Positions 1 through 8,881 of a stretch of 64,000 nucleotides of DNA are shown piece by piece. A program made the translations under genes and the position numbers. The stretch is from Gammaproteobacteria bacterium (GTDB lineage Bacteria > Pseudomonadota > Gammaproteobacteria > Steroidobacterales > GCA-2729495). Position 1 is the first letter of the stretch, and each line of letters opens with the position of its first letter. The notes below the pieces were generated by a model. The model was not told the origin of the DNA. It did not search any database and saw only the letters and a program-made list of their open reading frames with translations. The stretch is from positions 2,654,992 through 2,718,991 of the forward strand of contig CP054183.1 in assembly GCA_015709695.1 (NCBI GenBank), given 5' to 3'.

Positions 1-1730
1 CAGTCATCGATGACCATCTGGTTCATGCGGCGGTAGAGCGCCGTGCGTTCCGGCGAAGACAGCATCACCGCGGCCTGCTCGTAGAGCCGGTCGTAGGCGG
101 GATTGCGGTAGTTGGCGTCATTGGAGCCCGGCGAGCCGTTGGGGCCGTAGAAGAGCTGCAGGGTATTCTCGGCATCGGGGTAATCGAGGCCCCAGCCCTT
201 GCTGACGATGGGCAGCCGGCTTTCCTTCCAGGCGCGGCCCAGGTCGCCGAAGGTCGCGTACTGCTTGAGCACCACCTTCTCCTGCGGCCAGCCGATGTCC
301 ATGAGCTCGGCACGGAACTGCTCGAAGAACATCCGCTGCTTGACCCCGGCACTCTGCCCGTACACCAGCACCGGCAACGTCTCCGCCGTCCAGCCATTCT
401 CCTGCAACAGGCGCCGGGCGCCCGCCACATCGCGGGTTACGCTGGACCGCGACAGCTGAGGGTCGAACTCCGGCACCACCGGCACGATGATGCCCGGGAA
501 TATGGTCGCCAGGCCGAAGTACCAGCTGCGGTTGCGCGCTTCCCAGTCGAATGCCTTGATGATGGCGCAGCGCAGGGCCTTGTTGCGGCGCTCGCGCACC
601 GGATCGGGGTTGTAGCCGAACTCGGGAAAATCGAAGTTGAACGCCTGGAAGACGAAGCCGGCCTCGAGGCCGGAGGCCACCTGGTACTTCCGGGCGAACT
701 CCGGCTTCAGGCGCACCGGGTCGCGCGACTCGAGGACCTCGTCCACCTTTTCCGCCGGCAATCCGGTCACCTGGATCTCGTTGCCCTTGATGAACGAGTT
801 CCAGCGCGAGGCGTCATCGTCGGCAAAGTCGATGATCAGGCGGTCGACGAACGGCGGGGAACGGCCCTGGATGCGCTCGACGCCGGTGTAGCGCTGCGTG
901 GCCGGATCGTAGCCCTCGGCCTGCAGGTCCACCGGCTCCTGGCGGAAGCGGCGGTTGCGTTCGAATACCACGCGCGAACTGTCATAGGAAACCACCCTGA
1001 AGGGCCCTGAGCCGACCGGGTGGGTTCCCAGCTCGCGCCCGTAGTGCTCGGCGGCCTCGCGTGGCACGACTGCCGAGAATCCCTGGGCGAAGGTATCCAG
1101 CAGCTGCGGATAGGGACGGACCAGGCGAACCTCCACGGTGTAACGGTCCACCGCTCGCAGGCCGGGAACCTCGCGATCGTAGTCGGAGCCAGCTGCCTTC
1201 CAGTCATCGAGCCCGACGATGCGTCCCTGCCAGAACCACGCCCCCTGCGGCCGGTTCTTCGGGTCGAACTGGCGCTTGAGCGAGTAGACGAAGTCCTCGG
1301 CGACCAGTTCCCGCCCCTTGCCAGCGGGGAAAGCGGCATCGTCCTGGAAGAACACGCCCCGCTTGATACGGATCCGGTAGCGCAGCAGGTCCGGGGATAT
1401 CTCCGGCCAGCCGTCCGCCAGGTTGGGCTTCAGCTGATAGGGCCGCGCGAGGTACTTGTACGCGAACAGCGTGTCGTAGGCATTCAGCACCACATGGTTC
1501 GCGTAGACATTGGCAGCCTGCACCGGGTCGAGGGACGAGGGGGCCTGGTCGAGCGAGTGGCGAAAGGTCTTGATGCCAGCGTCGGGCTCGGGGGACGCCC
1601 TGGCTGCTTCCTGCCCGGTCGGACCGCGGCAGCCGGCCAGGGCCAGCAGGCCGGCGCAAAGCACGGCCAGCCAGCGGGCGTCACCGCAATGTGCAGGTCT
1701 CCAGCGCGACGCCGACAACATCGGCGCCAT
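1..1730 (-). CDS. Peptide ABC transporter substrate-binding lipoprotein (3' end outside window)
   Basis: Periplasmic solute-binding protein of the DppA/OppA type (SBP_bac_5). The frame is open from 1730 to the window edge, about 576 residues, so the C-terminus is missing. The N-terminus has a hydrophobic stretch ending in a lipobox (LALAGC), so a lipid-anchored protein is expected. The segment after it (SLDPVQAANVYANHVV, then YDTLFAYKYL) is the usual start of the family's mature domain. Two in-frame ATGs (1730 and 1721) are possible starts; neither has a clear ribosome binding site. No oppBCDF permease or ATPase genes are visible, but peptide transporters of other families lie a few kb to the right. 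Family call is firm, substrate is inferred. Confidence 0.85.
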   Translation of the reverse strand, partial: MAPMLSASRWRPAHCGDARWLAVLCAGLLALAGCRGPTGQEAARASPEPDAGIKTFRHSLDQAPSSLDPVQAANVYANHVVLNAYDTLFAYKYLARPYQLKPNLADGWPEISPDLLRYRIRIKRGVFFQDDAAFPAGKGRELVAEDFVYSLKRQFDPKNRPQGAWFWQGRIVGLDDWKAAGSDYDREVPGLRAVDRYTVEVRLVRPYPQLLDTFAQGFSAVVPREAAEHYGRELGTHPVGSGPFRVVSYDSSRVVFERNRRFRQEPVDLQAEGYDPATQRYTGVERIQGRSPPFVDRLIIDFADDDASRWNSFIKGNEIQVTGLPAEKVDEVLESRDPVRLKPEFARKYQVASGLEAGFVFQAFNFDFPEFGYNPDPVRERRNKALRCAIIKAFDWEARNRSWYFGLATIFPGIIVPVVPEFDPQLSRSSVTRDVAGARRLLQENGWTAETLPVLVYGQSAGVKQRMFFEQFRAELMDIGWPQEKVVLKQYATFGDLGRAWKESRLPIVSKGWGLDYPDAENTLQLFYGPNGSPGSNDANYRNPAYDRLYEQAAVMLSSPERTALYRRMNQMVIDD

Positions 1731-2156
1731 TCTGCCAGCGCGAGTACCGCTGGCGTACCGGGTGGCAACGGCATCTTGCGGGAGCGGTTTGCCGCAGAAC
1801 GACCGGGAATTGCCCAGGTTCAATGATAAATTCGCTTGAAAGGAATAATGAGTGAATAGATAGTGGCGATTTATATGCTACTAATTGTGAATTATTTTGG
1901 CCATAAATAGCTTCTAGGACCCACTTATTAGTTATCTCACCACTTCCATAATTATGTATGGCCCACTCAATCCAAGTGCTGAAATGAACGATACGTTCCT
2001 GCTCTTGCTGGCAGCAATACTGCTCATATGAGTATCTGAAATCCGGCTTGCTGGCCGTCTCGTGGGATGCTGTTTGACAGATCTTTGCTCGCCCGGCTGG
2101 CTTGCCGATGCCAGCCCCTGCCTTTTTCCCGGGCGGCCCCTTATTCTCCGCAGCCC
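1731..2156. other. Gene-poor gap with an AT-rich island
   Basis: No complete gene is supported here. Roughly 1840-2055 is strikingly AT-rich against its GC-rich surroundings. On the minus strand one frame stays open through the whole AT-rich part and beyond, with protein-like content (for example IVHFSTWIEWAIHNYG), but has no ATG, GTG or TTG start in it. It may be a remnant of an acquired gene or chance. The right part precedes dtd and shows no strong promoter. Confidence 0.5.
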
Positions 2157-2612
2157 ATGATCGGCTTGTTGCAGCGGGTGTCGGAGGCCAGCGTCCGGGT
2201 AGCTGGCGAGGAGGTCGGGGCGATCGGGCCCGGCCTGCTGGTGCTGGTAGCCGTCGAGCGTGGCGATGGACCGGAACAGGTTCGTCGGCTGGCCGAGCGC
2301 CTGGTGGCCTACCGCGTGTTCGCCGATGCCTCCGGGAAGATGAACCTCGATGTGCGCGCTGCAGGCGGGGCCCTGCTGCTGGTGCCGCAGTTCACGCTGG
2401 CTGCCGACACCGATCGCGGCAACCGGCCGGGCTTCTCCGCCGCCGCGGAACCGAACGTCGGTCGGACCCTCTTCGAAATGCTGGTGGGAGAGGTTGCTGC
2501 ACGCGGGCCCCGCGTAGCCACCGGGCGCTTCGGTGCCGACATGGCGGTCAGCCTCGTCAACCAGGGCCCGGTGACCTTCATGCTGCGGGCACCGCCCAGG
2601 GCTGACGCGTGA
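2157..2612 (+). CDS. dtd: D-aminoacyl-tRNA deacylase
   Basis: Hydrolyses D-amino acids mischarged onto tRNAs (D-Tyr-tRNA and others) in the cytoplasm. The 151-residue length is normal for the DTD family. Conserved active-site elements are visible: a PQFTL segment near residue 82 (family consensus SQFTL) and the NQGPVTF segment near the C-terminus, which together hold the Gly-cisPro substrate pocket. The ATG at 2157 gives the family's usual MIGLLQRV start; the frame stays open upstream to 2067, but that extension does not look like DTD. The gene lies just upstream of tatABC on the same strand. Confidence 0.93.
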   Translation: MIGLLQRVSEASVRVAGEEVGAIGPGLLVLVAVERGDGPEQVRRLAERLVAYRVFADASGKMNLDVRAAGGALLLVPQFTLAADTDRGNRPGFSAAAEPNVGRTLFEMLVGEVAARGPRVATGRFGADMAVSLVNQGPVTFMLRAPPRADA

Positions 2613-2733
2613 CAGCGCCGCCAGCAGCCGCGCAGCAGCCAGAACGAGCCGCAGGTATCAGGGTCGCAGCCATGTTTTGCCGTATGATTGAGCCCTGTTG
2701 GCGAGGGCACGGCGTGCCCCCTGGAGCGTGGAC

Positions 2734-2967
2734 ATGGGATCTCTGAGCATCTGGCACTGGTTGATCGTCCTGGCGATCGCCGTGCTCATATTCGGTACCA
2801 AGCGCCTGAGCTCCATCGGCACCGATCTCGGCAGCGCGGTGAAGGGTTTCCGCAAGGCCATGTCGGAGGCCGACCAGGACGAGCCACCCAAGCAGATCAA
2901 CAAGCAGGCTGACGCGGACTTCACCGAGAACCGCCAGAACGAAACCGCCGGCAAGAAGTCCGGCTGA
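2734..2967 (+). CDS. tatA: Twin-arginine translocase subunit TatA
   Basis: Pore-forming subunit of the Tat pathway, which exports folded proteins across the inner membrane. The 77-residue protein has the TatA plan: a short periplasmic N-terminus, one transmembrane helix ([15 protein letters not shown]), the hinge FGTKRL, an amphipathic helix ([16 protein letters not shown]) and a charged tail. The ATG at 2734 is preceded by GGAG at 2723-2726, which decides it over the in-frame upstream start at 2698. A TATGAT at 2683-2688 may be its -10 box. It is first in a tatABC operon. Confidence 0.96.
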   Translation: MGSLSIWHWLIVLAIAVLIFGTKRLSSIGTDLGSAVKGFRKAMSEADQDEPPKQINKQADADFTENRQNETAGKKSG

Positions 2968-3042
2968 CCCCTTCCGGGACCTGATGCCGCCATGATTCCG
3001 GCCCGGGCACCCCGGTCCAGGCACGGTACGGGCTGATCCTGC

Positions 3043-3408
3043 ATGTTCGACGTTGGCTTCTCCGAACTCGTGGTCATCTTCGTGCTGGCGCTGATCGTGC
3101 TGGGCCCCGAGCGTCTGCCGAAAGTCGCGGCCCAGGTCGGCCAGTGGGCCGGCAAGGCACGCCGCATGGCCCGCATGCTCAGCAGCCAGTTCCAGGAAGA
3201 AATGAACGCGGTGGATCCGCGCCACTACATGGACCCGCCATCGCCGGCAGCACCCCCGGACTACAGCCGTCCCGGCGTCGATGACCTGAAGCCGCACGGC
3301 GAAGCCGCCCAGGACGTTCCTCCACGGCAGGCGGCATCCGCCCAGGCCGAGGAGGCGACGCAGGCCGGCCCGGACAGCCACGCGCCCCCCGGCGACGCCC
3401 GGCCCTGA
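3043..3408 (+). CDS. tatB: Twin-arginine translocase subunit TatB
   Basis: Membrane component that works with TatC as receptor for twin-arginine signal peptides. The 121-residue protein has an N-terminal transmembrane helix (MFDVGFSELVVIFVLALIV), the LGPERLPKVA hinge that separates TatB from TatA, an amphipathic helix, and a Pro/Ala-rich tail. It lies 75 bp after tatA and 15 bp before tatC. Confidence 0.95.
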   Translation: MFDVGFSELVVIFVLALIVLGPERLPKVAAQVGQWAGKARRMARMLSSQFQEEMNAVDPRHYMDPPSPAAPPDYSRPGVDDLKPHGEAAQDVPPRQAASAQAEEATQAGPDSHAPPGDARP

Positions 3409-3423
3409 CCCTGGCGCGCAGGC

Positions 3424-4206
3424 ATGGCGGGAGACAGGCGCGACATTCCTGATGACGAGGTGCTCGAGGAGGGGACGCTCATGTCCCATCTCATCGAGCT
3501 GCGCAGGCGGCTGCTGCGGGCAGTGCTGGCCGTGGCCGTGATCTGCATCGGCCTGCTGCCCTTCGCGAGCCGCATTTTCACGCTGGTGGCCCAGCCCCTG
3601 ATGAAGCAGCTCCCGGAGGGTGCGAAGATGATCGCCACCCAGGTCACGGCGCCGTTCCTCACGCCCATCAAGACGACCTTCTTCGTGGCGCTGTTCCTCG
3701 CCATGCCGGTGGTGCTCTACCAGGTCTGGGCCTTCGTGGCGCCAGGGCTCTATCGGCGCGAGAAGCGCTTCGCCGTGCCGCTGCTGGTGTCCAGCGTGGT
3801 CCTGTTCTACACCGGCGTGGCCTTTGCCTACTTCCTGGTATTCCCGACGGTGTTCCACTACTTCGCGGCGACGACGCCCGAGGGCGTCACCATGATGACG
3901 GACATCAACAGCTACCTCGATTTCACGCTGCTGACCTGCTTCTCCTTCGGCATTGCCTTCGAGGTTCCCGTGGCCACCGTGCTGCTCATCGCCACCGGGC
4001 TGGTCAGGGCGGAGACCCTGGGCAGGCAGCGCCCGTACATCTTCCTCGGCTCCTTCGTCGTCGGCGCCGTGCTGACCCCGCCTGACGTCATCTCGCAGTT
4101 CATGCTTGCCCTGCCCATGTACGGCCTCTTCGAAGGCGGCCTGCTGATGGCCCGGCTCATGTACCCCTCCGGCGCGGCGGCCTCCACGGACAAGAGCGCT
4201 GCATGA
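3424..4206 (+). CDS. tatC: Twin-arginine translocase subunit TatC
   Basis: Multi-spanning core of the Tat receptor complex that binds the RR signal peptide. The 260-residue length and the sequence match TatC: MSHLIELRRRLLRAV near residue 20, the cytoplasmic loop FLAMPVVLYQVWAFVAPGLY, and YREKRF-like basic residues after it. Six hydrophobic segments are visible. The stop codon overlaps the start of the POT transporter gene (ATGA at 4203-4206), so the peptide transporter may be co-translated with tatABC. Confidence 0.96.
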   Translation: MAGDRRDIPDDEVLEEGTLMSHLIELRRRLLRAVLAVAVICIGLLPFASRIFTLVAQPLMKQLPEGAKMIATQVTAPFLTPIKTTFFVALFLAMPVVLYQVWAFVAPGLYRREKRFAVPLLVSSVVLFYTGVAFAYFLVFPTVFHYFAATTPEGVTMMTDINSYLDFTLLTCFSFGIAFEVPVATVLLIATGLVRAETLGRQRPYIFLGSFVVGAVLTPPDVISQFMLALPMYGLFEGGLLMARLMYPSGAAASTDKSAA

Positions 4207-5693
4207 CCGGCGCCCGGGCGCCGTTGCCGTCGGGGCACCCGGCCGGCCTGAGGACGCTGTTCTTCACGGAACTCTGGGAGCGCTTCAGCTACTACGGCAT
4301 GCGGGCGCTGCTGGTGCTGTTCCTGGTGGACGCCGGCAGCGGCATGGGCCTGGACGACCAGGCCGCCACCGCCATCTACGGGCTCTACACCGCGGCGGTC
4401 TACATCGTGGCCCTGCCGGGCGGCTGGATCGCCGATCGGCTGCTCGGCGCGCAACGCGCCGTGTGGATCGGCGGCATCATCATCGCCGTCGGGCATTTCA
4501 CCCTGGCGCTGCCGGCGACGCCGACATTCTTCGCCGGGCTGCTGTTCATCATCGCCGGCACCGGGCTGCTGAAGCCCAATATCAGCGCCGTCGTGGGCGA
4601 GCTCTACGCCAGCGGCGATCCGCGGCGCGACGCGGGATTCACGCTGTTCTACATGGGGATCAATCTGGGGGCCGGCATCGGGCCGCTCATCTGCAGCACG
4701 CTGGGCGAGAGTGAGCGCTTCGGCTGGCATTACGGCTTTGCCGCTGCCGGCGTCGGCATGGTAATCGGTCTGGCCTTTTTCCGGGCCACCCGGTCGCGCC
4801 TCGGCAGCGTCGGCCTGCATCCGACGCTGGATGCCACGGACCCGGTGCAGGCGGCGCTGATCCGCTCGGGCTGGCGCCGCGTGGCGCTGGCCACTGGTCT
4901 GGTCGTCGTGCTTGCCGTGCTGATCGGCACCGGCACGCTGCCGCTGACGCCGGCAGAGCTCGCGCGCGGCAGCGCCTGGGCCATTGGCATCCTCGCCGCC
5001 GCCTATTTCACCTGGCTGTTCCTTTTCGGCCGGCTGGACCGGCAGGAGAAGCAGCGGGTAGCGGTCATCATCGTGCTGTTCCTCGGCGCAGCGACGTTCT
5101 GGTCCGGATTCGAGCAGGCGGGGTCTTCCCTCAACCTGTTCGCCGAGCGCTACACCGACCGCATGATCGGCGGCTTCGAGATTCCGGCCGGGTGGTTCCA
5201 GTCACTGAACCCGGTCTTCGTCATCAGCTTCGCGCCGGTGTTCGCGGCCCTCTGGGTCGGCCTGGCACGCCGCGGCCTGAACCCGTCGACTCCAGCCAAG
5301 TTCGGCCTCGGCCTGCTGCTGCTCGCGGCCGGCTTCGGCGTGATGCTGGGCGCGGCGACACTGGTGGCGGCCGGCCAGCAGGCGCTGCCGGCCTGGCTGA
5401 TCTTCACCTACCTGTTCCACACGCTCGGCGAGCTGGCGCTGAGCCCGGTGGGCCTGTCGGCGACCACGCGGCTCGCGCCGCGGCGCTTCGTCGGGCAGAT
5501 GATGGGCATCTGGTTCCTCGCGGCTTCGGTGGGCAATATCCTCGCGGGACTGTTCGCCGGGCAGTTCAAGGATGACGTCCTGGCCGACATGCCCGGCCTC
5601 TACCTGCAGATCGTGCTGATGACGGCCGGTGCCGGAATGCTCTTCCTCGTGTTCACACGACCCATCCGCCGGCTGATGGGCGATGCCGGCTAG
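4203..5693 (+). CDS. POT/PTR2-family proton-dependent oligopeptide transporter
   Basis: Inner-membrane major-facilitator protein that imports di- and tripeptides with protons. The 496-residue protein has about 12-14 hydrophobic segments. The first helix has the POT signature ExxERFxYYG (ELWERFSYYGMRALL). A second family element, FTLFYMGINLGAGIGPL, follows in the fifth helix, and FTYLFHTLGELALSPVGLS matches the helix 10 signature. The ATG overlaps the tatC stop by four bases. The next gene encodes an unrelated oligopeptide transporter family, so this looks like a peptide-uptake cluster. Confidence 0.93.
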   Translation: MTGARAPLPSGHPAGLRTLFFTELWERFSYYGMRALLVLFLVDAGSGMGLDDQAATAIYGLYTAAVYIVALPGGWIADRLLGAQRAVWIGGIIIAVGHFTLALPATPTFFAGLLFIIAGTGLLKPNISAVVGELYASGDPRRDAGFTLFYMGINLGAGIGPLICSTLGESERFGWHYGFAAAGVGMVIGLAFFRATRSRLGSVGLHPTLDATDPVQAALIRSGWRRVALATGLVVVLAVLIGTGTLPLTPAELARGSAWAIGILAAAYFTWLFLFGRLDRQEKQRVAVIIVLFLGAATFWSGFEQAGSSLNLFAERYTDRMIGGFEIPAGWFQSLNPVFVISFAPVFAALWVGLARRGLNPSTPAKFGLGLLLLAAGFGVMLGAATLVAAGQQALPAWLIFTYLFHTLGELALSPVGLSATTRLAPRRFVGQMMGIWFLAASVGNILAGLFAGQFKDDVLADMPGLYLQIVLMTAGAGMLFLVFTRPIRRLMGDAG

Positions 5694-5705
5694 CCAGGAC
5701 ACCGC

Positions 5706-7601
5706 ATGCAAGCGCAACGCGAGCTGACCGTCCGCGCGCTGGTCCTCGGCGGCATCCTCGCGGTGCTGCTTGGCGCCGCCAACGCCTACCTCGGCCTGTT
5801 TGCCGGCATGACGGTATCCGCCTGCATTCCCTCGGCGGTGATTTCGATGGGTGTGCTGCGCCTGCTTGGCCACGCCGGGATCGGCGAGAACACGCTGGTG
5901 ATGACCCAGGGCTCGGCCGGCGAGGCACTGGCGGCGGCGGCGATCTTCACGCTGCCGGCACTGGTGCTTCTCGGCGTCTGGGATCACTTTCCCTACCTCT
6001 GGGTCACCGCCATTGCCGGTATCGGCGGCATGCTCGGGGTGCTGCTCACCATCCCGCTGCGCCGCGCGCTCATCGTCGAACAGGACCTGAAGTTCCCGGA
6101 GGGCACGGCAGTCGCCGAGGTGCTGCGGGTGGGCGAACGGGCGGGGCAGGGGCTGCGGGCGCTGGTGGGGGCTGGCCTGCTGGGAGCGTTCATCAAGTTC
6201 TGCGAAACCGGCCTGCAACTCTGGCCGGGTACCGCCCAGATCGCCGGACATGTCGGGCGGGGCATCGCCTACTTCGGCACCAACCTGTCGCCGGCACTGC
6301 TCGGCATCGGCTACATCGTCGGCCTGAACATCGCCGCGCTGGTGTTTGCCGGCAGCATGATCTCCTGGAACCTGGCGATCCCGGTGTACGCCGCCTGGTT
6401 CCTGCCTGGCGACCCGGCATTCTCCGGCACGGCGGCGCTGCCGCCGGCGGACCTCGCCTACCTCATCTGGACCAGGAAGATCCGCTACCTCGGCGTCGGT
6501 GCCATGCTGGTCGGCGGCCTCTGGGCGCTGGTCGCCATCCGCCACTCGCTGTTTTCCGGCGTGAGGAGCGGCCTGGTGCAGTTCCGCCGCTCGCGCGAGC
6601 AGGCACCGGATCCACGCGACCGCGACCTGCCCATGCCCTGGGTACTGGCCGGCATTGCCGCCTGCGTGCTGCCGATCTTCCTGCTCTACGGCCAGATCGT
6701 CGGGCACTACGGGGTAGCGGCGGCCATGGCGGTCACCATGCTGGTCGCCGGTTTCCTCTTCTCCTCGGTGGCCGCCTACATGGCCGGCCTGGTGGGTTCG
6801 TCCAACAACCCGATCTCCGGCGTCACCATGGCCACCATGCTGCTGGCGTCGCTGCTGCTCCTGCTGCTCCTCGGCCCGGACAGCGGCAATGGCCCGGCCG
6901 CGGCCATCATGATCGGCGCCGTGGTGTGCTGCGCGGCCTCCCTCGGCGGCGACCTGCTGCAGGACCTCAAGACCGGGCAGCTCGTCGGTGCGACGCCGTG
7001 GAAGCAGCAGCTGGCGCTGGCCGCGGGCGTGCTGGTGTCGGTGTTCGTGATGGCGCCGATCCTCAACCTGCTGCTGCAGGCCTATGGCATCGGCGAACCG
7101 AGCGCTGCGCACCCGAAGCCACTGGTGGCGCCGCAGGCGACGCTGATGGCCTCGGTGGCGCAGGGCGTGTTCCGTGGTGGCCTGCCCTGGGGCATGGTCG
7201 CCGCGGGTGCCGCCATCGGCGTTGCCATCATCCTGCTCGACGAGTGGCTGCGGCGCCGTGGCGCGTCGTTCCGCGCGCCGGTGCTGGCAGTCGCGGTCGG
7301 CATCTACCTGCCGCTGGAGGTGGATACGCCGATCTTCGTCGGCGGCCTCATCGCCTGGCTGGTGCAACGGCGGCTGGGCCGTGCCGACAGCGGCGCGGGC
7401 GCCGGCACCCTGTTCGCCGCAGGCCTCATCACCGGCGAGGCGCTGGTGGGCATCCTGCTCGCCATCCCGATCGTCGTCACCGGCAGCACCGGGCTGCTGG
7501 CCGTGCCGGACGCCTGGCAACCGGGCGCGCTGGCCGGGCTGGCCATGGTCGCGCTGGCTGCTGCGCTTCTCTACCGCGCCGGGCTGCGCTCCAGTCCCTG
7601 A
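5706..7601 (+). CDS. OPT-family oligopeptide transporter
   Basis: Integral membrane transporter of the OPT superfamily (bacterial peptide or metal-chelate branch), 631 residues with about 15 hydrophobic segments. The N-terminal part (LTVRALVLGGILAVLLGAAN, then YLGLFAGMTVSACIPSAVIS) and the internal motifs GNTLVM-like QGSAGEALAAA and SSNNPISGVTMAT are typical of the family. It starts 12 bp after the POT gene, in the same direction. Substrate cannot be told from sequence; peptides are inferred from the neighbours. Confidence 0.9.
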   Translation: MQAQRELTVRALVLGGILAVLLGAANAYLGLFAGMTVSACIPSAVISMGVLRLLGHAGIGENTLVMTQGSAGEALAAAAIFTLPALVLLGVWDHFPYLWVTAIAGIGGMLGVLLTIPLRRALIVEQDLKFPEGTAVAEVLRVGERAGQGLRALVGAGLLGAFIKFCETGLQLWPGTAQIAGHVGRGIAYFGTNLSPALLGIGYIVGLNIAALVFAGSMISWNLAIPVYAAWFLPGDPAFSGTAALPPADLAYLIWTRKIRYLGVGAMLVGGLWALVAIRHSLFSGVRSGLVQFRRSREQAPDPRDRDLPMPWVLAGIAACVLPIFLLYGQIVGHYGVAAAMAVTMLVAGFLFSSVAAYMAGLVGSSNNPISGVTMATMLLASLLLLLLLGPDSGNGPAAAIMIGAVVCCAASLGGDLLQDLKTGQLVGATPWKQQLALAAGVLVSVFVMAPILNLLLQAYGIGEPSAAHPKPLVAPQATLMASVAQGVFRGGLPWGMVAAGAAIGVAIILLDEWLRRRGASFRAPVLAVAVGIYLPLEVDTPIFVGGLIAWLVQRRLGRADSGAGAGTLFAAGLITGEALVGILLAIPIVVTGSTGLLAVPDAWQPGALAGLAMVALAAALLYRAGLRSSP

Positions 7602-7651
7602 AGAACCTACAATGGCGGCCCTTGCACCCGGCGCCACAGCGGAGAGAAGCC

Positions 7652-7963
7652 ATGCCTGCCTACATCATCTCGGTCGTCCAGTTCACGAACATGACCCCGC
7701 AGCTCAAGGAATACGCGCAGAAGTCCGCGGCGCTGGCGAAGAGCCACGGCGGCCGTTACGTCGTGCGCGGCAAGACCGTGGAACTGCTGGAAGGCACCGG
7801 CCTGGACGGCAAGTCGGTGGTGATCCTCGAGTTCCCGACCATGGAGCAGCTCAAGGCTTTCGTGAAGGGCGACGAGTACCAGAAGACGGTCAAGCCGCTG
7901 CGTGCCGGCACCGGCATCTACGACATCGGCATCTTCGAGGCACCGCCACCGGCGATGCAGTGA
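7652..7963 (+). CDS. DUF1330 family protein
   Basis: Small cytoplasmic alpha/beta protein of 103 residues with the DUF1330 pattern: an initial AYIISVV strand, YAQKSAALAKSHGGRYVVRG, and VVILEFPTMEQLKAF. Members are related to dimeric ferredoxin-like folds; no reaction is established. The ATG at 7652 has a good ribosome binding site (GGAGAG at 7641-7646); an open frame extends upstream but is inside the OPT gene. A TACAAT at 7608-7613 could be a -10 box giving it its own promoter. Its stop is 12 bp from the convergent thioesterase gene. Confidence 0.88.
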   Translation: MPAYIISVVQFTNMTPQLKEYAQKSAALAKSHGGRYVVRGKTVELLEGTGLDGKSVVILEFPTMEQLKAFVKGDEYQKTVKPLRAGTGIYDIGIFEAPPPAMQ

Positions 7964-7975
7964 GCCGCCGGCCGC

Positions 7976-8389
7976 TCAGCCCCCATCCACGATCATGAAC
8001 GTGCCCTCGGCTTCGGCGACCAGCGTGTTGTCCGCGGCACGAATTGCCTTGCCCGAGAGCACGGCCAGCCGCCCCTTGCGCCGGAGCAGTCGCCCCTCCA
8101 GCAGCAGGCGGTCACCGAGTTCGACCGGCTCGCGATAGCGCACCTCGCAGCGTGCCGTGTGCCCGCGGATGCCCTGGAGGAACAGCCAGTTGGCCATGAC
8201 GTCATCCAGCGCGCTGTAGATGATGCCGCCATGCACCAGCCGGTCGTAGCCGCAGTGGAAGGGACCGGGGCTGAACTCGCTGCGGCAGGCTTCCCCGTCC
8301 ATGCGGAAGGGCAGGCGCAGGCCCAGCGGGTTGTCGGGCCCGCAGACGAAGCACTGGTTGGCATCGGGACGCGTGCGCTGCTCGCTCAT
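7976..8389 (-). CDS. PaaI-type hotdog-fold thioesterase
   Basis: Probable acyl-CoA thioesterase, 137 residues. The N-terminus carries the CFVCGPDNPLGLRL motif that marks one PaaI-like branch, and the hotdog central helix follows with the conserved HGGIIYSALDDVMA element, which supplies the catalytic region. Hotdog proteins of this type are usually homotetramers; the substrate is not evident. It is convergent with the DUF1330 gene and divergent from the HIT gene, 57 bp away. Confidence 0.88.
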   Translation of the reverse strand: MSEQRTRPDANQCFVCGPDNPLGLRLPFRMDGEACRSEFSPGPFHCGYDRLVHGGIIYSALDDVMANWLFLQGIRGHTARCEVRYREPVELGDRLLLEGRLLRRKGRLAVLSGKAIRAADNTLVAEAEGTFMIVDGG

Positions 8390-8409
8390 GGCCTTGCCCT
8401 CTCCGGCGC

Positions 8410-8438
8410 TTGTCCGGCCCGCCGGCCAAACCTATGCT
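8410..8438 (+). promoter_or_regulatory. Candidate sigma-70 promoter of the HIT gene
   Basis: TTGTCC at 8410-8415 (four of six bases of the -35 consensus), a 17-bp spacer and TATGCT at 8433-8438 (five of six of the -10 consensus). Transcription would begin around 8445, at or within two bases of the ATG, so the message would be nearly leaderless. Confidence 0.45.
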
Positions 8439-8446
8439 AGCGGTCC

Positions 8447-8872
8447 ATGGCCTACGATCCCAGCAACATCTTCGCGAAGATCCTCAGGAACGAGATCCCC
8501 GCCTTCCGGGTGCATGAAGACGAACGCACGCTGGCGTTCATGGATGTCATGCCGCAATCGGACGGCCATGTGCTGGTGGTGCCCAGGAGCCCGGCAGAGA
8601 ACATTTTCGATCTCGACCCCGCCATGGCTGCCGCCGTCATCCAGTCCGGCCAGAAGCTGGCGCGCGCGGTGAAGCAGGCCTTCAATGCCGATGGCGTCAT
8701 GCTGGTGCAGTACAACGGCGCAGCAGCCGGCCAGACGGTGTTCCATTTCCACCTGCATGTCATACCACGCTATGCCGGCCAGCCGCTTCGCAGCCACGGC
8801 CGCAGCATGGCCGATGGCAAGCTGCTGGAAGAGCATGCGCAGAGGATCCGCGCCGCACTGCAGACCGGATGA
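8447..8872 (+). CDS. HIT-family nucleotide hydrolase/transferase
   Basis: Histidine-triad protein of 141 residues. The triad HxHxH is visible in VFHFHLHVIPRY near residue 103, and the N-terminus (IFAKILRNEIPAFRVHEDE, then FMDVMPQSDGHVLVVPR) is typical of HinT/Hit proteins that hydrolyse nucleotide phosphoramidates or Ap4A-like dinucleotides. No Shine-Dalgarno sequence precedes the ATG, which fits the promoter placed almost at the start codon. It is convergent with the diguanylate cyclase gene, 9 bp apart. Confidence 0.93.
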   Translation: MAYDPSNIFAKILRNEIPAFRVHEDERTLAFMDVMPQSDGHVLVVPRSPAENIFDLDPAMAAAVIQSGQKLARAVKQAFNADGVMLVQYNGAAAGQTVFHFHLHVIPRYAGQPLRSHGRSMADGKLLEEHAQRIRAALQTG

Positions 8873-8881
8873 CGGGCTGAA

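Noticed and set aside
5202-7637. Very long antisense open frame opposite the OPT gene (similar ones at 22210-25224, 41457-43415 and 59218-62760)
   Set aside because: All lie opposite clearly recognised genes, have low-complexity Gln/His/Arg/Gly composition typical of GC-rich shadow frames, and show no family motifs.
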